Positions 46,964-59,371 of a stretch of 64,000 nt of DNA are shown in pieces (position 1 is the first letter of the stretch; each line of letters starts with the position of its first letter). The translations under genes and the position numbers were made by a program. Origin of the DNA: Phialocephala subalpina (Eukaryota; Ascomycota; Leotiomycetes; Helotiales; Mollisiaceae). The stretch spans positions 1-64,000 of the forward strand of contig FJOG01000003.1 in NCBI GenBank assembly GCA_900073065.1, read 5' to 3'. The notes below the pieces were generated by a model. It worked only from the letters and a program-made list of their open reading frames with translations, had not been told where the DNA came from and ran no database searches.

Positions 46964-47273
46964 TCTGGCAGCTTGACAGAAATTGAATGGGTGACTGAGC
47001 TGGAGGACGATGTGTTGAGATGGATTCGATTGATTGCGGATGTCTGATAGAAAAGGGTGGTCTGATACAGGCTGAATTGCGATGGGATGTTTTGAAGCTC
47101 TCCAAGCTTAGGCTTTCTACCCCACAATTTACTAGCGCCCGCAGGCTTCTTTTGGTCCCCAGCGTCGTAACCTTACCTCGAATGTCTTGATAACCTTGGA
47201 ACTTTACACAACATCACTGCACGCATCTAACACTCCCACACTCTGGTCTAGAAGCTAGCAGATCACATCAACC
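46964..47273. promoter_or_regulatory. Shared divergent promoter of frataxin and AP-3 sigma
   Basis: Only 310 bases separate the two start codons, so both promoters and 5' leaders must overlap or lie side by side. No specific site was assigned. Confidence 0.6.
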
Positions 47274-47890
47274 ATGATCAACGCCGTGCTGGTCTTCAAC
47301 AACGCAGGCCAACCGCGCCTGACGAAATTCTACACCCAGTTGGTCAGTACCCCTCCAAGATCCTCAACATCACAGCTCCTCACAAAACACAGGAAACCTC
47401 AGTCCAACAACGCCTCATCTCCGAGATCTTCACACTCGTCTCCCACCGCCCCTCCGGCTCCTGCAACTTCCTCCCCCTCCCACCCCTCCTCGCCTCATCC
47501 GGAACATCATCATCCTCCTCTCCACACGAACACAACGACGTCCCCTCTCTCGTAACATACCGGCACTACGCAACCCTATACTTCATCATAATATCCACCG
47601 CTACCGAATCTCCTCTCGCCTTAATCGATTTGATACAAGTCTACGTCGAGGCTTTGGATCGGTTATTCGAGAATGTGTGTGAGCTGGATTTGATCTTTAA
47701 CTTCGAGACTCTGCATGCGTGTCTGGCAGAAATGGTTGTCGGAGGAGTGGTGGTGGAGACGCAGTTAGAGAGGGTGGTTGAGGGGGTTAGGGCGCAGGGG
47801 AAGGTGGCGAAACGGCCGGTTAATGAGAGTAGAGGGGTTGCATTGGGTTCGATGGGAATGGGTGGGAATTTTGGGTGGCCGGGGAGGTGA
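47274..47890 (+). CDS. APS3: AP-3 adaptor complex sigma subunit
   Basis: Exons 47274-47342 and 47393-47890 give 188 residues; the 50-base intron starts GTCAGT and ends ACACAG, phase 0. The protein begins MINAVLVFNNAGQPRLTKFY, the hallmark start of sigma-3 subunits. It continues with TSVQQRLISEIFTLVSHRPS, CNFLPLPPLL, VTYRHYATLYFIIISTATES and IQVYVEALDRLFENVCELDL, then IFNFETLHACLAEMVVGG, the longin-type sigma fold. The region between about residues 60 and 75 (Ser/His-rich) is an insertion seen in fungal members. AP-3 sorts cargo from the Golgi to the vacuole. The C-terminal tail is Gly-rich (GMGGNFGWPGR). Confidence 0.93.
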
Positions 47891-48059
47891 GAGTACCCAT
47901 TTTGGGGTGAGGATTTTGCGAATATGAAGTAACAGTGCTAGAGCTGGATTGGTGCAGGTGCTGCAGATGTTGGAGACTCAAGGTGAAGATTGGCATCATA
48001 GCAGCGTCGCTGGCTGGTGAGTCGAGGAGAGAGGTCGGAGTGGCATAATCCAAAGCCAC
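47891..48059. other. AP-3 3' region
   Basis: Probable 3' untranslated region; no gene seen. Confidence 0.4.
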
Positions 48060-48740
48060 ACACAGTAAGAACGAGACAGGGCTCCAGGTTCGACAGATGA
48101 AGACAGCTCTAGACGATGTTTAGGATAGAGGAAGGCATTGTCTCCGATGTATGACCAGGTCGAGCAACGGAGGGCTATTCTTGCTCCTAGGAGCAGAATT
48201 CTCCTTGTCACCATTAATAAAAGCGGCAGCTTCTCGTCTGGCCACCAGAACGAAGTTCAGCAAAGGCAATACTGAATTGTTTGTCAACTCTGTTTTCAGA
48301 ATCACTAGAGGCATTCTTCTTAAAAATGCCACCGACAACGAGACGCTATCCCCGGGCTTTACAATGCATCCGGAGATTCCAACATTCCAACGGTGATCTT
48401 TGAATTCTCATTCTTCAGCAGCACGACTGACAATCTGCTCGAGATCCAGCAGTACGCATCTCGAGTCTTGTTCCGACATTCAAAGAACCATTCTTTTTTT
48501 CAAAGCAAGTGCTCAAGTAGCAGCTTCAGCATCTTTTCCTCCCAACCATTCATCTGTTACTAGAGTATTTGCTGCAATGCTATCAAATTTTTGATTACTG
48601 TTAAATTCTTGCTTATTCAATCCAAATTCTGCTTTCAAATCTGTTCCCTCCTTCGCTCCAATCTTATTACCAAGAGTGCAATTCAATTCCACTCTTGGTA
48701 ATAAGATTGCCTTCGTTCCCATAATAATGGTCAAGTTGAA
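48060..48740 (-). pseudogene. Possible decayed coding strip, unassigned
   Basis: On the minus strand one frame from 48734 to 48120 stays coherent across three TGA stops. It reads GAKEGTDLKAEFGLNKQEF, DSIAANTLVTDEWLGG, MSEQDSRCVLLDLEQIVSRA, SVAFLRRMPLVILKTELTNN and LNFVLVARREAAAFINGDKE. All three stops could come from Trp or Arg codons. No family was recognised, and it may still be chance. Confidence 0.25.
48660..48708. repeat. Perfect 19-bp inverted repeat with 11-base loop
   Basis: AATCTTATTACCAAGAGTG (48660-48678), 11-base loop, then its exact reverse complement (48690-48708). It could form a stable hairpin in DNA or RNA. No poly-T follows, and no neighbouring gene explains it. Confidence 0.9.
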
Positions 48741-48800
48741 AGTCTTCCAAAAGTCATCCTTGGCATTTGATGGTCACTTTGCTGGTGCATACGACTCTCA

Positions 48801-49127
48801 ATGTTGATGTCTAGTTCGGGTACGGGCACAATTGTTACTTTATACTCCATCAAAGAACCTCTTAGTGATGATTTGCTAAGTCAAGTGTCTAGAGAACCTA
48901 GATGGCGTCACCATCTCATAAGTTTCCGTGAGCTTTATAAATGTCAAGCGAGCAGTATAAGTACTCCTCGTCTCACGTCTGAGAACTGCAACGAAACCAT
49001 CATGCTCCTCTTCATGATCGTACGGGGCCTTGTCCGGGCTGCGATGTCTGAGAACATGCAGTTCTTTGTCAGGTATGATGGCCTCCGCCGCCGGATAGAC
49101 GAGCTTTCACAGACGGCGGCGTCATAG
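48801..49127 (+). CDS. Hypothetical small open frame (108 codons)
   Basis: An open frame with protein-like composition, including EPRWRHHLISFRELYK and ETIMLLFMIVRGLVRAAMSE. No family recognised. It may be a small gene, an exon or chance. A Met-Leu start without notable context lies at 48801. Confidence 0.3.
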   Translation: MLMSSSGTGTIVTLYSIKEPLSDDLLSQVSREPRWRHHLISFRELYKCQASSISTPRLTSENCNETIMLLFMIVRGLVRAAMSENMQFFVRYDGLRRRIDELSQTAAS

Positions 49128-50360
49128 TAACTGCGGTGTTATTTCCAAACATGTACCTCTGCTGTCAAGATCCTTTCTGCTATCGTTTCCAAAGGTCGGA
49201 TACAATGTCACTTATGTTGCAACCTCTGTTTCAGCAAACCCGTTAATAGTCGAGGGGATTAGGCTTTAGAATAGTCTTAACAATCGTTCGCTTGGGCTCA
49301 GCACAGGTTCATGAGGCCCAGTGAGGCGAGTGGTGTTCGTTCTCTGGGGTGGTGCGCTTGTGCCGACCCGCGGATGATTCTGGGATGCTCTTCTGAAATT
49401 AGAAATTTATAACATTGTGGGAAGAAGTCAATTCAGTCTTCAGTGATAAGTGATCCATCAAATGGTGCACCCCACCCTCGAAGATACACTAAAGGAAAAT
49501 CGAAGTTATACCCCGCCAAACATACTTTTAACCTACATGCTACCAGCTCCGAAACATTTCTCGAGGAAGATAGCAAGAATTTTCTCAACTGCCTTAACAG
49601 ACTTCAGGATGTTACTCTCAAAAGCGCAGGTTATACTAAGGGATTTTAAAATTCAATGCTTGCTTAATTTATTTTAGCCATGATAATAAGTGACCGTTCT
49701 TAAGCTTGAAGGAGAGGGCTCTGGAGTTGGCAATAAACTGAAGAGCTTGCAGGAAAGAAGAGCTTTCTGGAGCAAGGAGGTAGTTGTTGCTAAAGTTGGA
49801 TAGGGGCATGCAATAGTCTAGCATCTTGAAGTGACTTTAGGATGATCGGGTACCTGTGGGATTTCGGTGCTTCAGGAACCTGACCAGAGAGCGCTGGTAG
49901 TGAGCTCAACGTCGAGAAGCGGACATGGTATTAGGAGCAGCGCTCTCAATCTCCCAGCTTTGGTTGGTCAACATTGAAGTTTGGGCTTGGCTGGTATACT
50001 ACATCTAGTTTAAGACCCTGATACTGACCATCAAGTGTATGTTTCAAGCAACGGGCGCGGATAAAAGGCATAGAAACCCCGGGAGATCGAGACCGCCAGC
50101 CTGAGAAACCTGCGATTAGGGAACATAATGTATTGAGTCTGCAGAGTCATAGATGGGACCGAACTATCTGGCCTACCATGCTGGAAACATACCACACAGT
50201 ACTTGCTATTCAAGACGCCTATACGGCCCTAGGAAACCGCCTATAGGAGCGCGCTTCTACATGCATAGACTTCTTGAAAAGGTAATTAGTAAGGATAAGT
50301 CTAACTCGGACTACTTGCCAAAGAATAAATATAAGAGATTTATAATAAAGCTTATAAGCA
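49128..50360. other. Intergenic edge of the conserved island, no gene seen
   Basis: Ordinary composition with short unsupported frames (60-75 codons). Composition drops abruptly to AT-rich at about 50360. Confidence 0.5.
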
Positions 50361-51265
50361 ATTAAAAATATAAACTCAAAACTTATAAATTTAATTAAAA
50401 TTTATAAATTTAATAAATTTATAAATAAATATATTTAAATATAATTTTAAGATTATTCGAAAATTATATAAAAAATATAAAATTGAAATATATAAATAAA
50501 ATCTTTATTTTTATTTTATAATAAAATATTAATTTTAAAAATATTTTTTGAAAGAAAAGAAATATTTAAATAAATTTTTCTAAATTTAAATATTTTCGAA
50601 TATTTTATAAAAATAATAAGAAATTATAAATTTTTTCTAATGGAAATAATATAAAATTTATTTAATATAATATTAAATTATATTTAATTTCGAATAAATA
50701 ATTATAAAATTTAATATAATTACTTTAATAATAAAATATTTAATATTATAAAACTTTATTTTTAATTTTAAATATTTTTGAATTTATAATATAAATATTT
50801 ATTTTTCTTATATAATCAAATAAATTCTAATTAAGAATTAATTAATTTAAGAAATTGAAAATTTTGTTATTAAAATATAATCTTTTATAATTATATATTA
50901 TTTAATTTTTGAAAATTAATATTAAATTTTTATTTTATAAAAATTAAAAAATATATTAATTTTTTTAATTCAAAGATTTAATATTTATTTATTTATTATA
51001 TTAAATTAAATTATATTCTTTTATTTTAAATTTGATTTAATAATTTAAAATATATGTGAACTATTAAAATATTATATACTTTTTATCGAAAATAAAATTA
51101 AATTAAAATTAAATTAAATTTAAATTTAAATTTATAGGAATTATATTTATTTAATCGAATATATGAAATTGAATTAATAAATTTCTAAATATTATTCTTT
51201 TTAAAAAAGATTTTTAAAATTAATAATATAATAATTATAAAACTTATAAATAATCGGATTAATAA
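50361..51265. other. Nearly pure AT block
   Basis: No reading frames; CpG is also rare, as in 7450-9900. It runs into the second assembly gap. Confidence 0.6.
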
Positions 51266-52229
51266 NNNNNNNNNNNNNNNNNNNNNNNNNNNNNNNNNNN
51301 NNNNNNNNNNNNNNNNNNNNNNNNNNNNNNNNNNNNNNNNNNNNNNNNNNNNNNNNNNNNNNNNNNNNNNNNNNNNNNNNNNNNNNNNNNNNNNNNNNNN
51401 NNNNNNNNNNNNNNNNNNNNNNNNNNNNNNNNNNNNNNNNNNNNNNNNNNNNNNNNNNNNNNNNNNNNNNNNNNNNNNNNNNNNNNNNNNNNNNNNNNNN
51501 NNNNNNNNNNNNNNNNNNNNNNNNNNNNNNNNNNNNNNNNNNNNNNNNNNNNNNNNNNNNNNNNNNNNNNNNNNNNNNNNNNNNNNNNNNNNNNNNNNNN
51601 NNNNNNNNNNNNNNNNNNNNNNNNNNNNNNNNNNNNNNNNNNNNNNNNNNNNNNNNNNNNNNNNNNNNNNNNNNNNNNNNNNNNNNNNNNNNNNNNNNNN
51701 NNNNNNNNNNNNNNNNNNNNNNNNNNNNNNNNNNNNNNNNNNNNNNNNNNNNNNNNNNNNNNNNNNNNNNNNNNNNNNNNNNNNNNNNNNNNNNNNNNNN
51801 NNNNNNNNNNNNNNNNNNNNNNNNNNNNNNNNNNNNNNNNNNNNNNNNNNNNNNNNNNNNNNNNNNNNNNNNNNNNNNNNNNNNNNNNNNNNNNNNNNNN
51901 NNNNNNNNNNNNNNNNNNNNNNNNNNNNNNNNNNNNNNNNNNNNNNNNNNNNNNNNNNNNNNNNNNNNNNNNNNNNNNNNNNNNNNNNNNNNNNNNNNNN
52001 NNNNNNNNNNNNNNNNNNNNNNNNNNNNNNNNNNNNNNNNNNNNNNNNNNNNNNNNNNNNNNNNNNNNNNNNNNNNNNNNNNNNNNNNNNNNNNNNNNNN
52101 NNNNNNNNNNNNNNNNNNNNNNNNNNNNNNNNNNNNNNNNNNNNNNNNNNNNNNNNNNNNNNNNNNNNNNNNNNNNNNNNNNNNNNNNNNNNNNNNNNNN
52201 NNNNNNNNNNNNNNNNNNNNNNNNNNNNN
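51266..52229. other. Assembly gap (964 N)
   Basis: Run of N between AT-rich DNA on both sides. Confidence 0.95.
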
Positions 52230-52735
52230 TATTAAAAATTATTAAAATATTAGAATATTAATTAGAATACCAAAATATTATTCCTTTTATAACTTTATAA
52301 TTACGTAATTTTTAAAGGCGATTCCAAAGGGTTTCTTTCTAATATTTAAATCGATTACTACGTAAATATAAATTAGGAATCCCAAGGAATATCCCTTTAA
52401 AGTATTTTAAAACTTTAAAAATTTTAAAACTCGTATATTTAAAATATTAAAACTATTAATAATTATTAGAAATTAAAAAGAATATTAAAATCCTATTTTC
52501 TTTATAATTTTTTAATTATATAATTTAAAAAGTCTTCTTTTAATAAAGTCGAAAACTTTATAATTACCCGTAAAACCGTTTTTATAAGGTTTACGAAATA
52601 ATATATATATTGAAATAAAAAAATAAAAAAATTATTTATTGGTTTATTTATCGAATTAATTAAAATAAATTAAAAAAAATTTCAAAACGAGAAAAGTATT
52701 TTAAATATATAAATTTTAAAATAAATTTCATATAT
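52230..52735. other. AT-rich RIP-mutated DNA
   Basis: No gene. It is probably the flank or the mutated LTR of the copia relic that follows. Confidence 0.5.
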
Positions 52736-55700
52736 ATGGGTATAAGAATAAGCACGTGCTCACGTGCGACGCTAGGCTGCACTAGGACTAGCGTAAGAAC
52801 GCGCAAAGTTAGAGGATATAATTCTTTAACTTTACGCTTTTATTTCTTATTATTTATAACTTAACGAATATAATAATATAATCTTATTATATTTCGTTTC
52901 TAATTTATTACATATAAACGAATATCCCTAATAATACTAATACTAATTAGTGGTTATTTAATTAACCACGGAATAATTAGGTTTATATTGGAAAAGGTTA
53001 ATTGCGACGCAAAGGAAACAGATTACGCGCTTAAAATAATTAATACGTTTTTGGAGGCTTTTTAAAAGAACGCGCTAAAAATGTTGCGATTATTAAAAGA
53101 CTTGAAAAAGAAGTGCGAGAAGAATCTTAACTTTATACTACCTAATTAAATTTACGTTTATTACGCAGAATAATAAACGTTTACGAAGACTTAAGATAAA
53201 TAGTCTAAAGCGCTACTTAAGATTAACGTCAAAAACGATACCATTTTATAGACTCGAAGCGGCGACCTCTTAATTGAGTTCTTGTTTCTATTAATTAAGA
53301 AAGCGCAAACTTCCACTTGAACGCGGCAATTTACACTTGCGATAATATTTACGATAAGACCTCTAATACGATTCTCGATAATCTACTCTTAACAAACGAC
53401 TTTTGATAGTCCTTTCGATAAGGCGTTTACGATCAGATACTTTGCGGCAATTCTCGTTACTTGATATTAAATGTAATAATACTTAATCGAATCACAACTA
53501 AACTTTTTCTTAATTAACACTAAATTATACTTCAAGATAATAAATATATCGAAGAAAGATTTTACTTATAATAAGGACAAATGGGGAAAGCGATTTAATT
53601 TTACGAACGAAAACAATTAAAACGAGGAGATTATTAACGGATTTATTATGCGCCGTTTTAATATCTATAAAAGAAAAGGATATACGGATTATAACTTATA
53701 AGAAGCTTTTAAAGAAGATTTTATAAGATGGATAATAGAGATCTTTCGTTTAGTTAACCTTAATCTTATTTGTTATTTATATAACTTCTTGCGTATATAT
53801 GGATATTAGGTGCCAAGAAATAAAGCGTTAATTACTAATAATCTTATTCGAGTTATTAATTCAAAGGAATTCCATGAGTAGATTACGCAAGAGATCAACG
53901 ATCAATTGAGAAATCGCGGTAACTTTTACTTATGATAAAATCAATCGTTACTCCTAATTACTTTGAATTAGCCACCTATATTATAATAAGCACTTTAGTA
54001 ACAATTAGACCAATAAATAACTACTAAATAAGACGCAACGAACTCAATTATCAAAGATTTAATTATACTTACTATTATCGAAATACCAATGGGTACAAAT
54101 ATTTAATTTCAAGAGAAATAATAATAAGTTTAAATATAACCTTAGTAAAGTAGGATAAATAATGTCCCACTAATCGGCAACCCTTTACACGAAGACCTCT
54201 ACTCGGATTAATAATCGGGCCAATTAAGCTCGACGATTAAGTTAATCACAAACTTAATAAAGGTTTACTCCAAGGATAAGAAATACGGTGGAAAATTATA
54301 CGATTTCCTTGATAATAAGTTACAAGTCTTTTATAACTATTATAATAAAGTCAAACTATTAAAAGACTAATTTAATAAGGCGTTTTCTATTATATTAAAG
54401 AGCCGCGCGAGTATTTATTATTATAATTATATTATAAGAAGAAACTTTAATTTCGAATTAATAATAAATATAATTAAAAAACATTTCGAGATAAAGGAGA
54501 ATCAATAATTATATATATCGATATAAAAAGAGATTACGTTACTACGAATCGTTAAAAGCAACCCGTTAAAAACCAAGTTAAAGTATTTATAAATACTTTT
54601 TAATAAACTTTAAAAAGTTTAAATGGGCTTATTTAGTAAGTATTAAAAGGAGTATAACCTCCGAGACTAAATTATTAGCGCCTATCGCAAAGTCGAGGAG
54701 TATAATTTAGCGCTTTATAAACTTATTATTACGTTCGAGGGTATTTACGTTAAATTACGTTTGGTAATCGGTATTATAATACGCTTACGAGAAATATAAT
54801 AATATAACTTGGATACTATTAATAAAGGCTAAGAGAATAACGATAATAACGACCCGGAGTAACTCTAGATTAATCGAACTTATAAACAACGTAATAAAGA
54901 CAAAAAAGGAAATCGAAATAAAAAAAGTTCTCGTAATAAATATCGGGAAAAACGCGAATATTAAAGAGGTTCGACTTCGTATCAAAAAAAGTACTATATT
55001 TATAATAAGTCGAGGTACTAATCAATAAAACATTTAATCGAGGAAAGATATTAAACTTTCGATTGATTTCGATAATAATTTTAGTATAAAATAAACCACG
55101 ATATTATACTTGCGTATTATTAGAGTTTTCTTATTTAATATAAGGGTATAAAGGGTTTAAAAGATAAAAAATAGATAGAGTTAAACTAGTTACTCATAAA
55201 TATAAAAATAAAGGACGAATATAATAATTACGTTATAAAATTTAAAGAAATTAATAATCCGCAAATTATTATTATCCTTAATAATCAATTTGTTCGCTAT
55301 ATAATCACGAGAGAAAATATCTTCTATACTCTAATATTATCTTAACAATTAGTACTCAAACCGGATTAATATTTAGTTTTTACGTTCAAGGATTAATATT
55401 TATTAGAGGTTTTCTAAGGAATTATACTTGATAGCGGAACTATTAAAGTATTAACTACTAGCCAATCACAATTCATAGCTCTGCGAAAAATCGACGCTAG
55501 CGTACAATTAAATACTATTATAACTAGTACTCATAAAATCAAATTTGGTAAAAATACTATTATATCTCAAAGAATTATTCGAATTAATACGCTACTAAGA
55601 ATTATTATCTTTCATATTATCCTTATAAACACGCTTTTCTTATTTTATATTCAAAACATAAATAAAATAAATATAAAGCTCGATAATTTAAAGAATATTC

Positions 55701-58340
55701 TAATTCAAAGAAATAAAATTATTCTAATTATACGCAAATAAAACCACCCATAGATATTATTACATTAATATAAATAAAATATAATTTAAAATCATTTTAC
55801 TAAAATTAAATTACGCTAATTATATCGACGTTTTGATTATCTATCAATTCGATAATTATTAAAAGTCCTTTAATACATTGGTTATAAGGTAAACGCCAAG
55901 CATATTAAGTACTTTATTAAGTATTGCCATTATTACTAAATACACGGTAAATTTCCGAGAAAATTTAAATTTACTTTATAAAATAACCACGAATTTAATT
56001 ACTTAATTATTATCAACGTTTTATATTTAAACGATAAGCTTATTTTACAAGTAATAAATTCGTTTATAGTATTTTAAGTAGCCCGATTTCTTAAGGATAT
56101 ATCTACGAGAAAAATATAAAATACTTTGCGTATATACTAAATCGATATATATTAAAGATTACTCGATTATATTATATATAATACTAAAAAGAATTTTTTA
56201 TTAATAGAGTTCTAATAATACGCTAAATCCATAGTAATCGAGATTAAAGAAATCCCTATTAAAGTTTATAATAACGTAAGAAAAATAAAGAGATATTATA
56301 CTTTATTACGATAAGTTTACGAGATTATTCGCGACGAGCTAATTCGTAAACAAATTGAAAAAAATATAATTTTATAAATAGCAATTAAAACCGTTAACAA
56401 TTTAATCGGATTTAATAAACTTATATTAATTTTATTAATCTTTGGGGCCTACCTTAGAATAATTAGTAAAAACGTATTATTATTATTAATTATTAAGAGA
56501 GCTAAAGTAATCCGCGCAATTACTAAGGAATCCGACGCTTCTACGCTAAATAACAAATTGTAAACGCGCTAATTATAAGAAATAAACTAAATATTACGCC
56601 TACTTTAAAATTACTAATTATATTTAATATATACGTTTAACGTAAAAAGGGAGGATAAAATAATTTATATAAGCTATTAAATACGAATAAGGAGATTTAT
56701 ACTATTGATATACCCTATGAACCAATGAACTTCCGATCAATAATAGTTAAGCTATATTATAAGGAGTAAGATAATAATAAGTAATTATTTTTCGATGATT
56801 TTACCCCTCGAATTTCCCCGTTAAACGATATAAATAAAGATAGCCTAAATTATAAAAAGCTAATCGAGTAAAATAAGCCAATTTAATATTATAATCGAAG
56901 TAAACTTAAAAGATCACGAAATAAAAATTATTAGTATTACGCTAAAAACGAGGATAATAAAAACTTTAATAATATATTTACGGTTATTATTAAAGAAAAA
57001 AATATATTATCTATAGTTTTCATGATAAGCAAAAAGAAATCGAATATAGAATTAGTTTTAAAGTTACGCCGGGAGAATATAATTACTATCCCCAAATATT
57101 TATTTAAAGTTTCTCAAAAAAAGAAAATAAACGGTCTTATTACCGGAGGGGTATTTAACCTCACGAAGTTTAATTATATTAAGTATACTAGAGTTCGTAT
57201 CTTTAATTCGAGATTAGTTAACGAGGTTAAAAACAAAGCTACGAATAATTTATACGAGAAATCAAGACTCGTAATTTAAGGTTATAACGATAAAGGAAAA
57301 CAAATAATTCTTATATAATCTCCGATAATTTAACGAGCTAATCAGCGAGTTATTATAGTACTAGCGTTTACTCTAATTTAACTTTTAAACAAAAAAATCA
57401 AATTATAATTTCAAGATATTACTTAGGCTTATATTTAATTTGCGATAAACTTTTAACGATTTATATTAGTATAATTACCAAAAGAAACACGTTATTTACA
57501 TTTACTTAATATTATTATAATCATATTAAAGTTATTATATAATATTACGAAAATCGGAATACATTGGTAAACTACGTATTATAAGTACTATAAAGAGAAG
57601 CTATTTATAATTATATTGATATACGATTTTTACTTTTTAATTATAACTACAAAAAACGTATTTGGCGTTATTAATATATAAACAAATAATATTCTCATTT
57701 TAGTAAACGAATTATTCTTTATCCTTAAAAAAAACAAATTTAAAAAAGCTAAATTTTTGGCTAAACCCAAGGAAGCCTTAACTCTAAATACGCTATTAAT
57801 CTTTAATAAATATATTTTGTCCTAATATAAAGATACGATCGAATTAAAACAAAAAGAACAAAGTAAAAAGCTTAAATTAATTAATATCAAATTTGCTAAT
57901 TTTTAAGCCGACTATAAAAAACAATATACTAAAGGAGTATATATTATTACTATTTGCCAACTAAAGGCGATCTTTGATTTATCCGTTATTATTTAATATT
58001 AAGACCCGATTAAAGACGAAATCGCTACTCTTAATAAGAAACTCAAATGGCAAATCGATAATATAAACAAAAGTATTACGTATATTTTTCTCTAATTATT
58101 TATAGTTAAATTATTCGTTTTCGTTGATAAATTATTCGCAAATAATAAAGATTTTAACTCCCAGATTAAATATAGAATTATTCTTGCGAATAAATCGATT
58201 CGATTAAACGGTAAAGAATTCGAATTTAAGGGCAACTTTATCTATTAGAGCTTAATAAAAAGTAAACGCGTAATTAGGAGCGTATTAGCCTTTGAGATAT
58301 ACGATATAATAAAAGGGGTAAATATAACTATTGCTATTAG
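52736..58340 (+). mobile_element. RIP-mutated Ty1/copia retrotransposon relic
   Basis: Order of readable parts on the + strand. A less mutated leader (52745-52800) holds GCACGTG-CT-CACGTGC. Probable gag runs about 53000-54900. A zinc-knuckle-like segment sits at about 54975-55050 (KKYYIYNKSRY, stop, SIKHLIEER), where the family has C-x2-C and CWS-x-KH. The protease is near 55427-55520 (ILDSGTIKVLTTSQSQFIAL). The integrase is at about 55800-56330, with VINSFIVF, stop, VARFLKDIS and LDYIIYNTKKNF for the family's DYIVHDAGKNF. The reverse transcriptase is at about 57020-57800 (YTRVRIFNSRLVNEVKNK, YEKSRLVI). RNase H is at about 58050-58330, with LFANNKDFNSQIKYRIILA and SKRVIRSVLAFEIY. Differences from the family are almost all C-to-T or G-to-A. 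RNase H breaks off at about 58340, where an LTR in the other orientation begins. The integrase Asp reads Asn, so the element is dead. Confidence 0.85.
57022..57279 (+). pseudogene. Open remnant of copia reverse transcriptase N-terminus
   Basis: The longest stop-free piece (85 codons) of the copia relic, with FNLTKFNYIKYTRVRIFNSR and KATNNLYEKSRLVI, the start of the RT domain. It is not an independent gene. Confidence 0.75.
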
Positions 58341-58344
58341 TATT

Positions 58345-58605
58345 TGTGAGGTGTAGAATAGAAGGAGGCAATAATAGGTCAGATTAGTACTAGACTAATC
58401 TCTGTCTTTTGCCAGAGATTCAGAGAGCCCTTATATACAGAATAACAGCCTAAGAATAACAACCGCACAGCCCCCGTAAGACCTCCTACGCTACGCGTAA
58501 GCTTACGCGAGCTCTACGTAGGTTATAGAGGCTGCGCAGCCTTAGGTGGTGGCTGTAAGCCAGCCAGAGGCTGCGCCAATAGGACACTTAATCCTACACG
58601 TGACA
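58345..58605 (-). repeat. LTR (261 bp) of a minus-strand retrotransposon
   Basis: Ends TG...CA with imperfect inverted termini: TGTGAGGTGTAG at the left and CTACACGTGACA at the right. Directly outside the right end, the minus strand reads AGGGAGGGGG, a polypurine tract, which identifies this as the 3' LTR of an element on the minus strand. Inside, on the minus strand, CTGTATATAAGGG is a plausible TATA box. It is little mutated and truncates the copia relic. Confidence 0.75.
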
Positions 58606-59371
58606 CGATTCCCCCTCCCTACGATACCGTCCTCGGTATCAAATTTCTATTATAGGCCTCATTAATTCTCTGTAACGGTTACTGTAAGCTTCCGCTGCCC
58701 TTACGTCCTTTGTGAGGTTCAAACTGCACAAGTACGGGATAAGAGTGCCCTTTGATTAGTCTGTTTCCATTAGATCGGTAGGCCAACTTTAGTGGCTTGC
58801 CGATAGCGTATCGTAAGAATATATGAATGGGAAAATCTTCCCGTAAACTGAAACCGGGAGTGGAAGCTTATTGTATCTCTATAGTAATTATAGTAATAAT
58901 TGCCCCGCTAATTAGCAGATAAAGTAGTGGCTTACTCCCTTTATAAGTGGGGTAGCACGAAGACTTTCATATGCTTTGGCAGAGACTCTTTGGACTTTAA
59001 AAGAAACAAATAACCTTTTAAATAGACTTTAGGCCTTTGCAGTATAACTCTCGCATCGCGTCTTTTTAATGGAGCGTCGTGATTAAGGGGCTAGTTGGCG
59101 TTCGGGCCGTGGTCGCGGGCGTTTTACGCTATTTGACTAGTTAGAATCGGGGTGATCTATTCCTAATCCGGTATAGCGTGACTCCCTAAAGTCGCGAAGC
59201 GAGGCTGCGAGCCCCCTTATATAATCGAGCGATGCTCCCCTTATATTTAGTCTCTTTAGATCATTTCGTGCTTCTTTAATTGAGCCTTAGAAGCTTCCTC
59301 AGATCTTCTAACTTTTGTTCGATATATCGACTACTTTTGTCCAGTTTGCTCCTTTTGCTTTTACTGCGAGT
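58606..59371 (-). mobile_element. Internal 3' tail of the minus-strand LTR element
   Basis: Follows the polypurine tract. On the minus strand it reads as a decayed pol tail (for example VYGKIFPFIYSYDTLSASH and AEAYSNRYRELMRPIIE), without a diagnostic motif. From about 59030 the origin is unclear, and it leads into the cysteine-rich relic. Whether this tail belongs to the chromovirus at 60300-64000, split by an insertion, is open. Confidence 0.45.
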
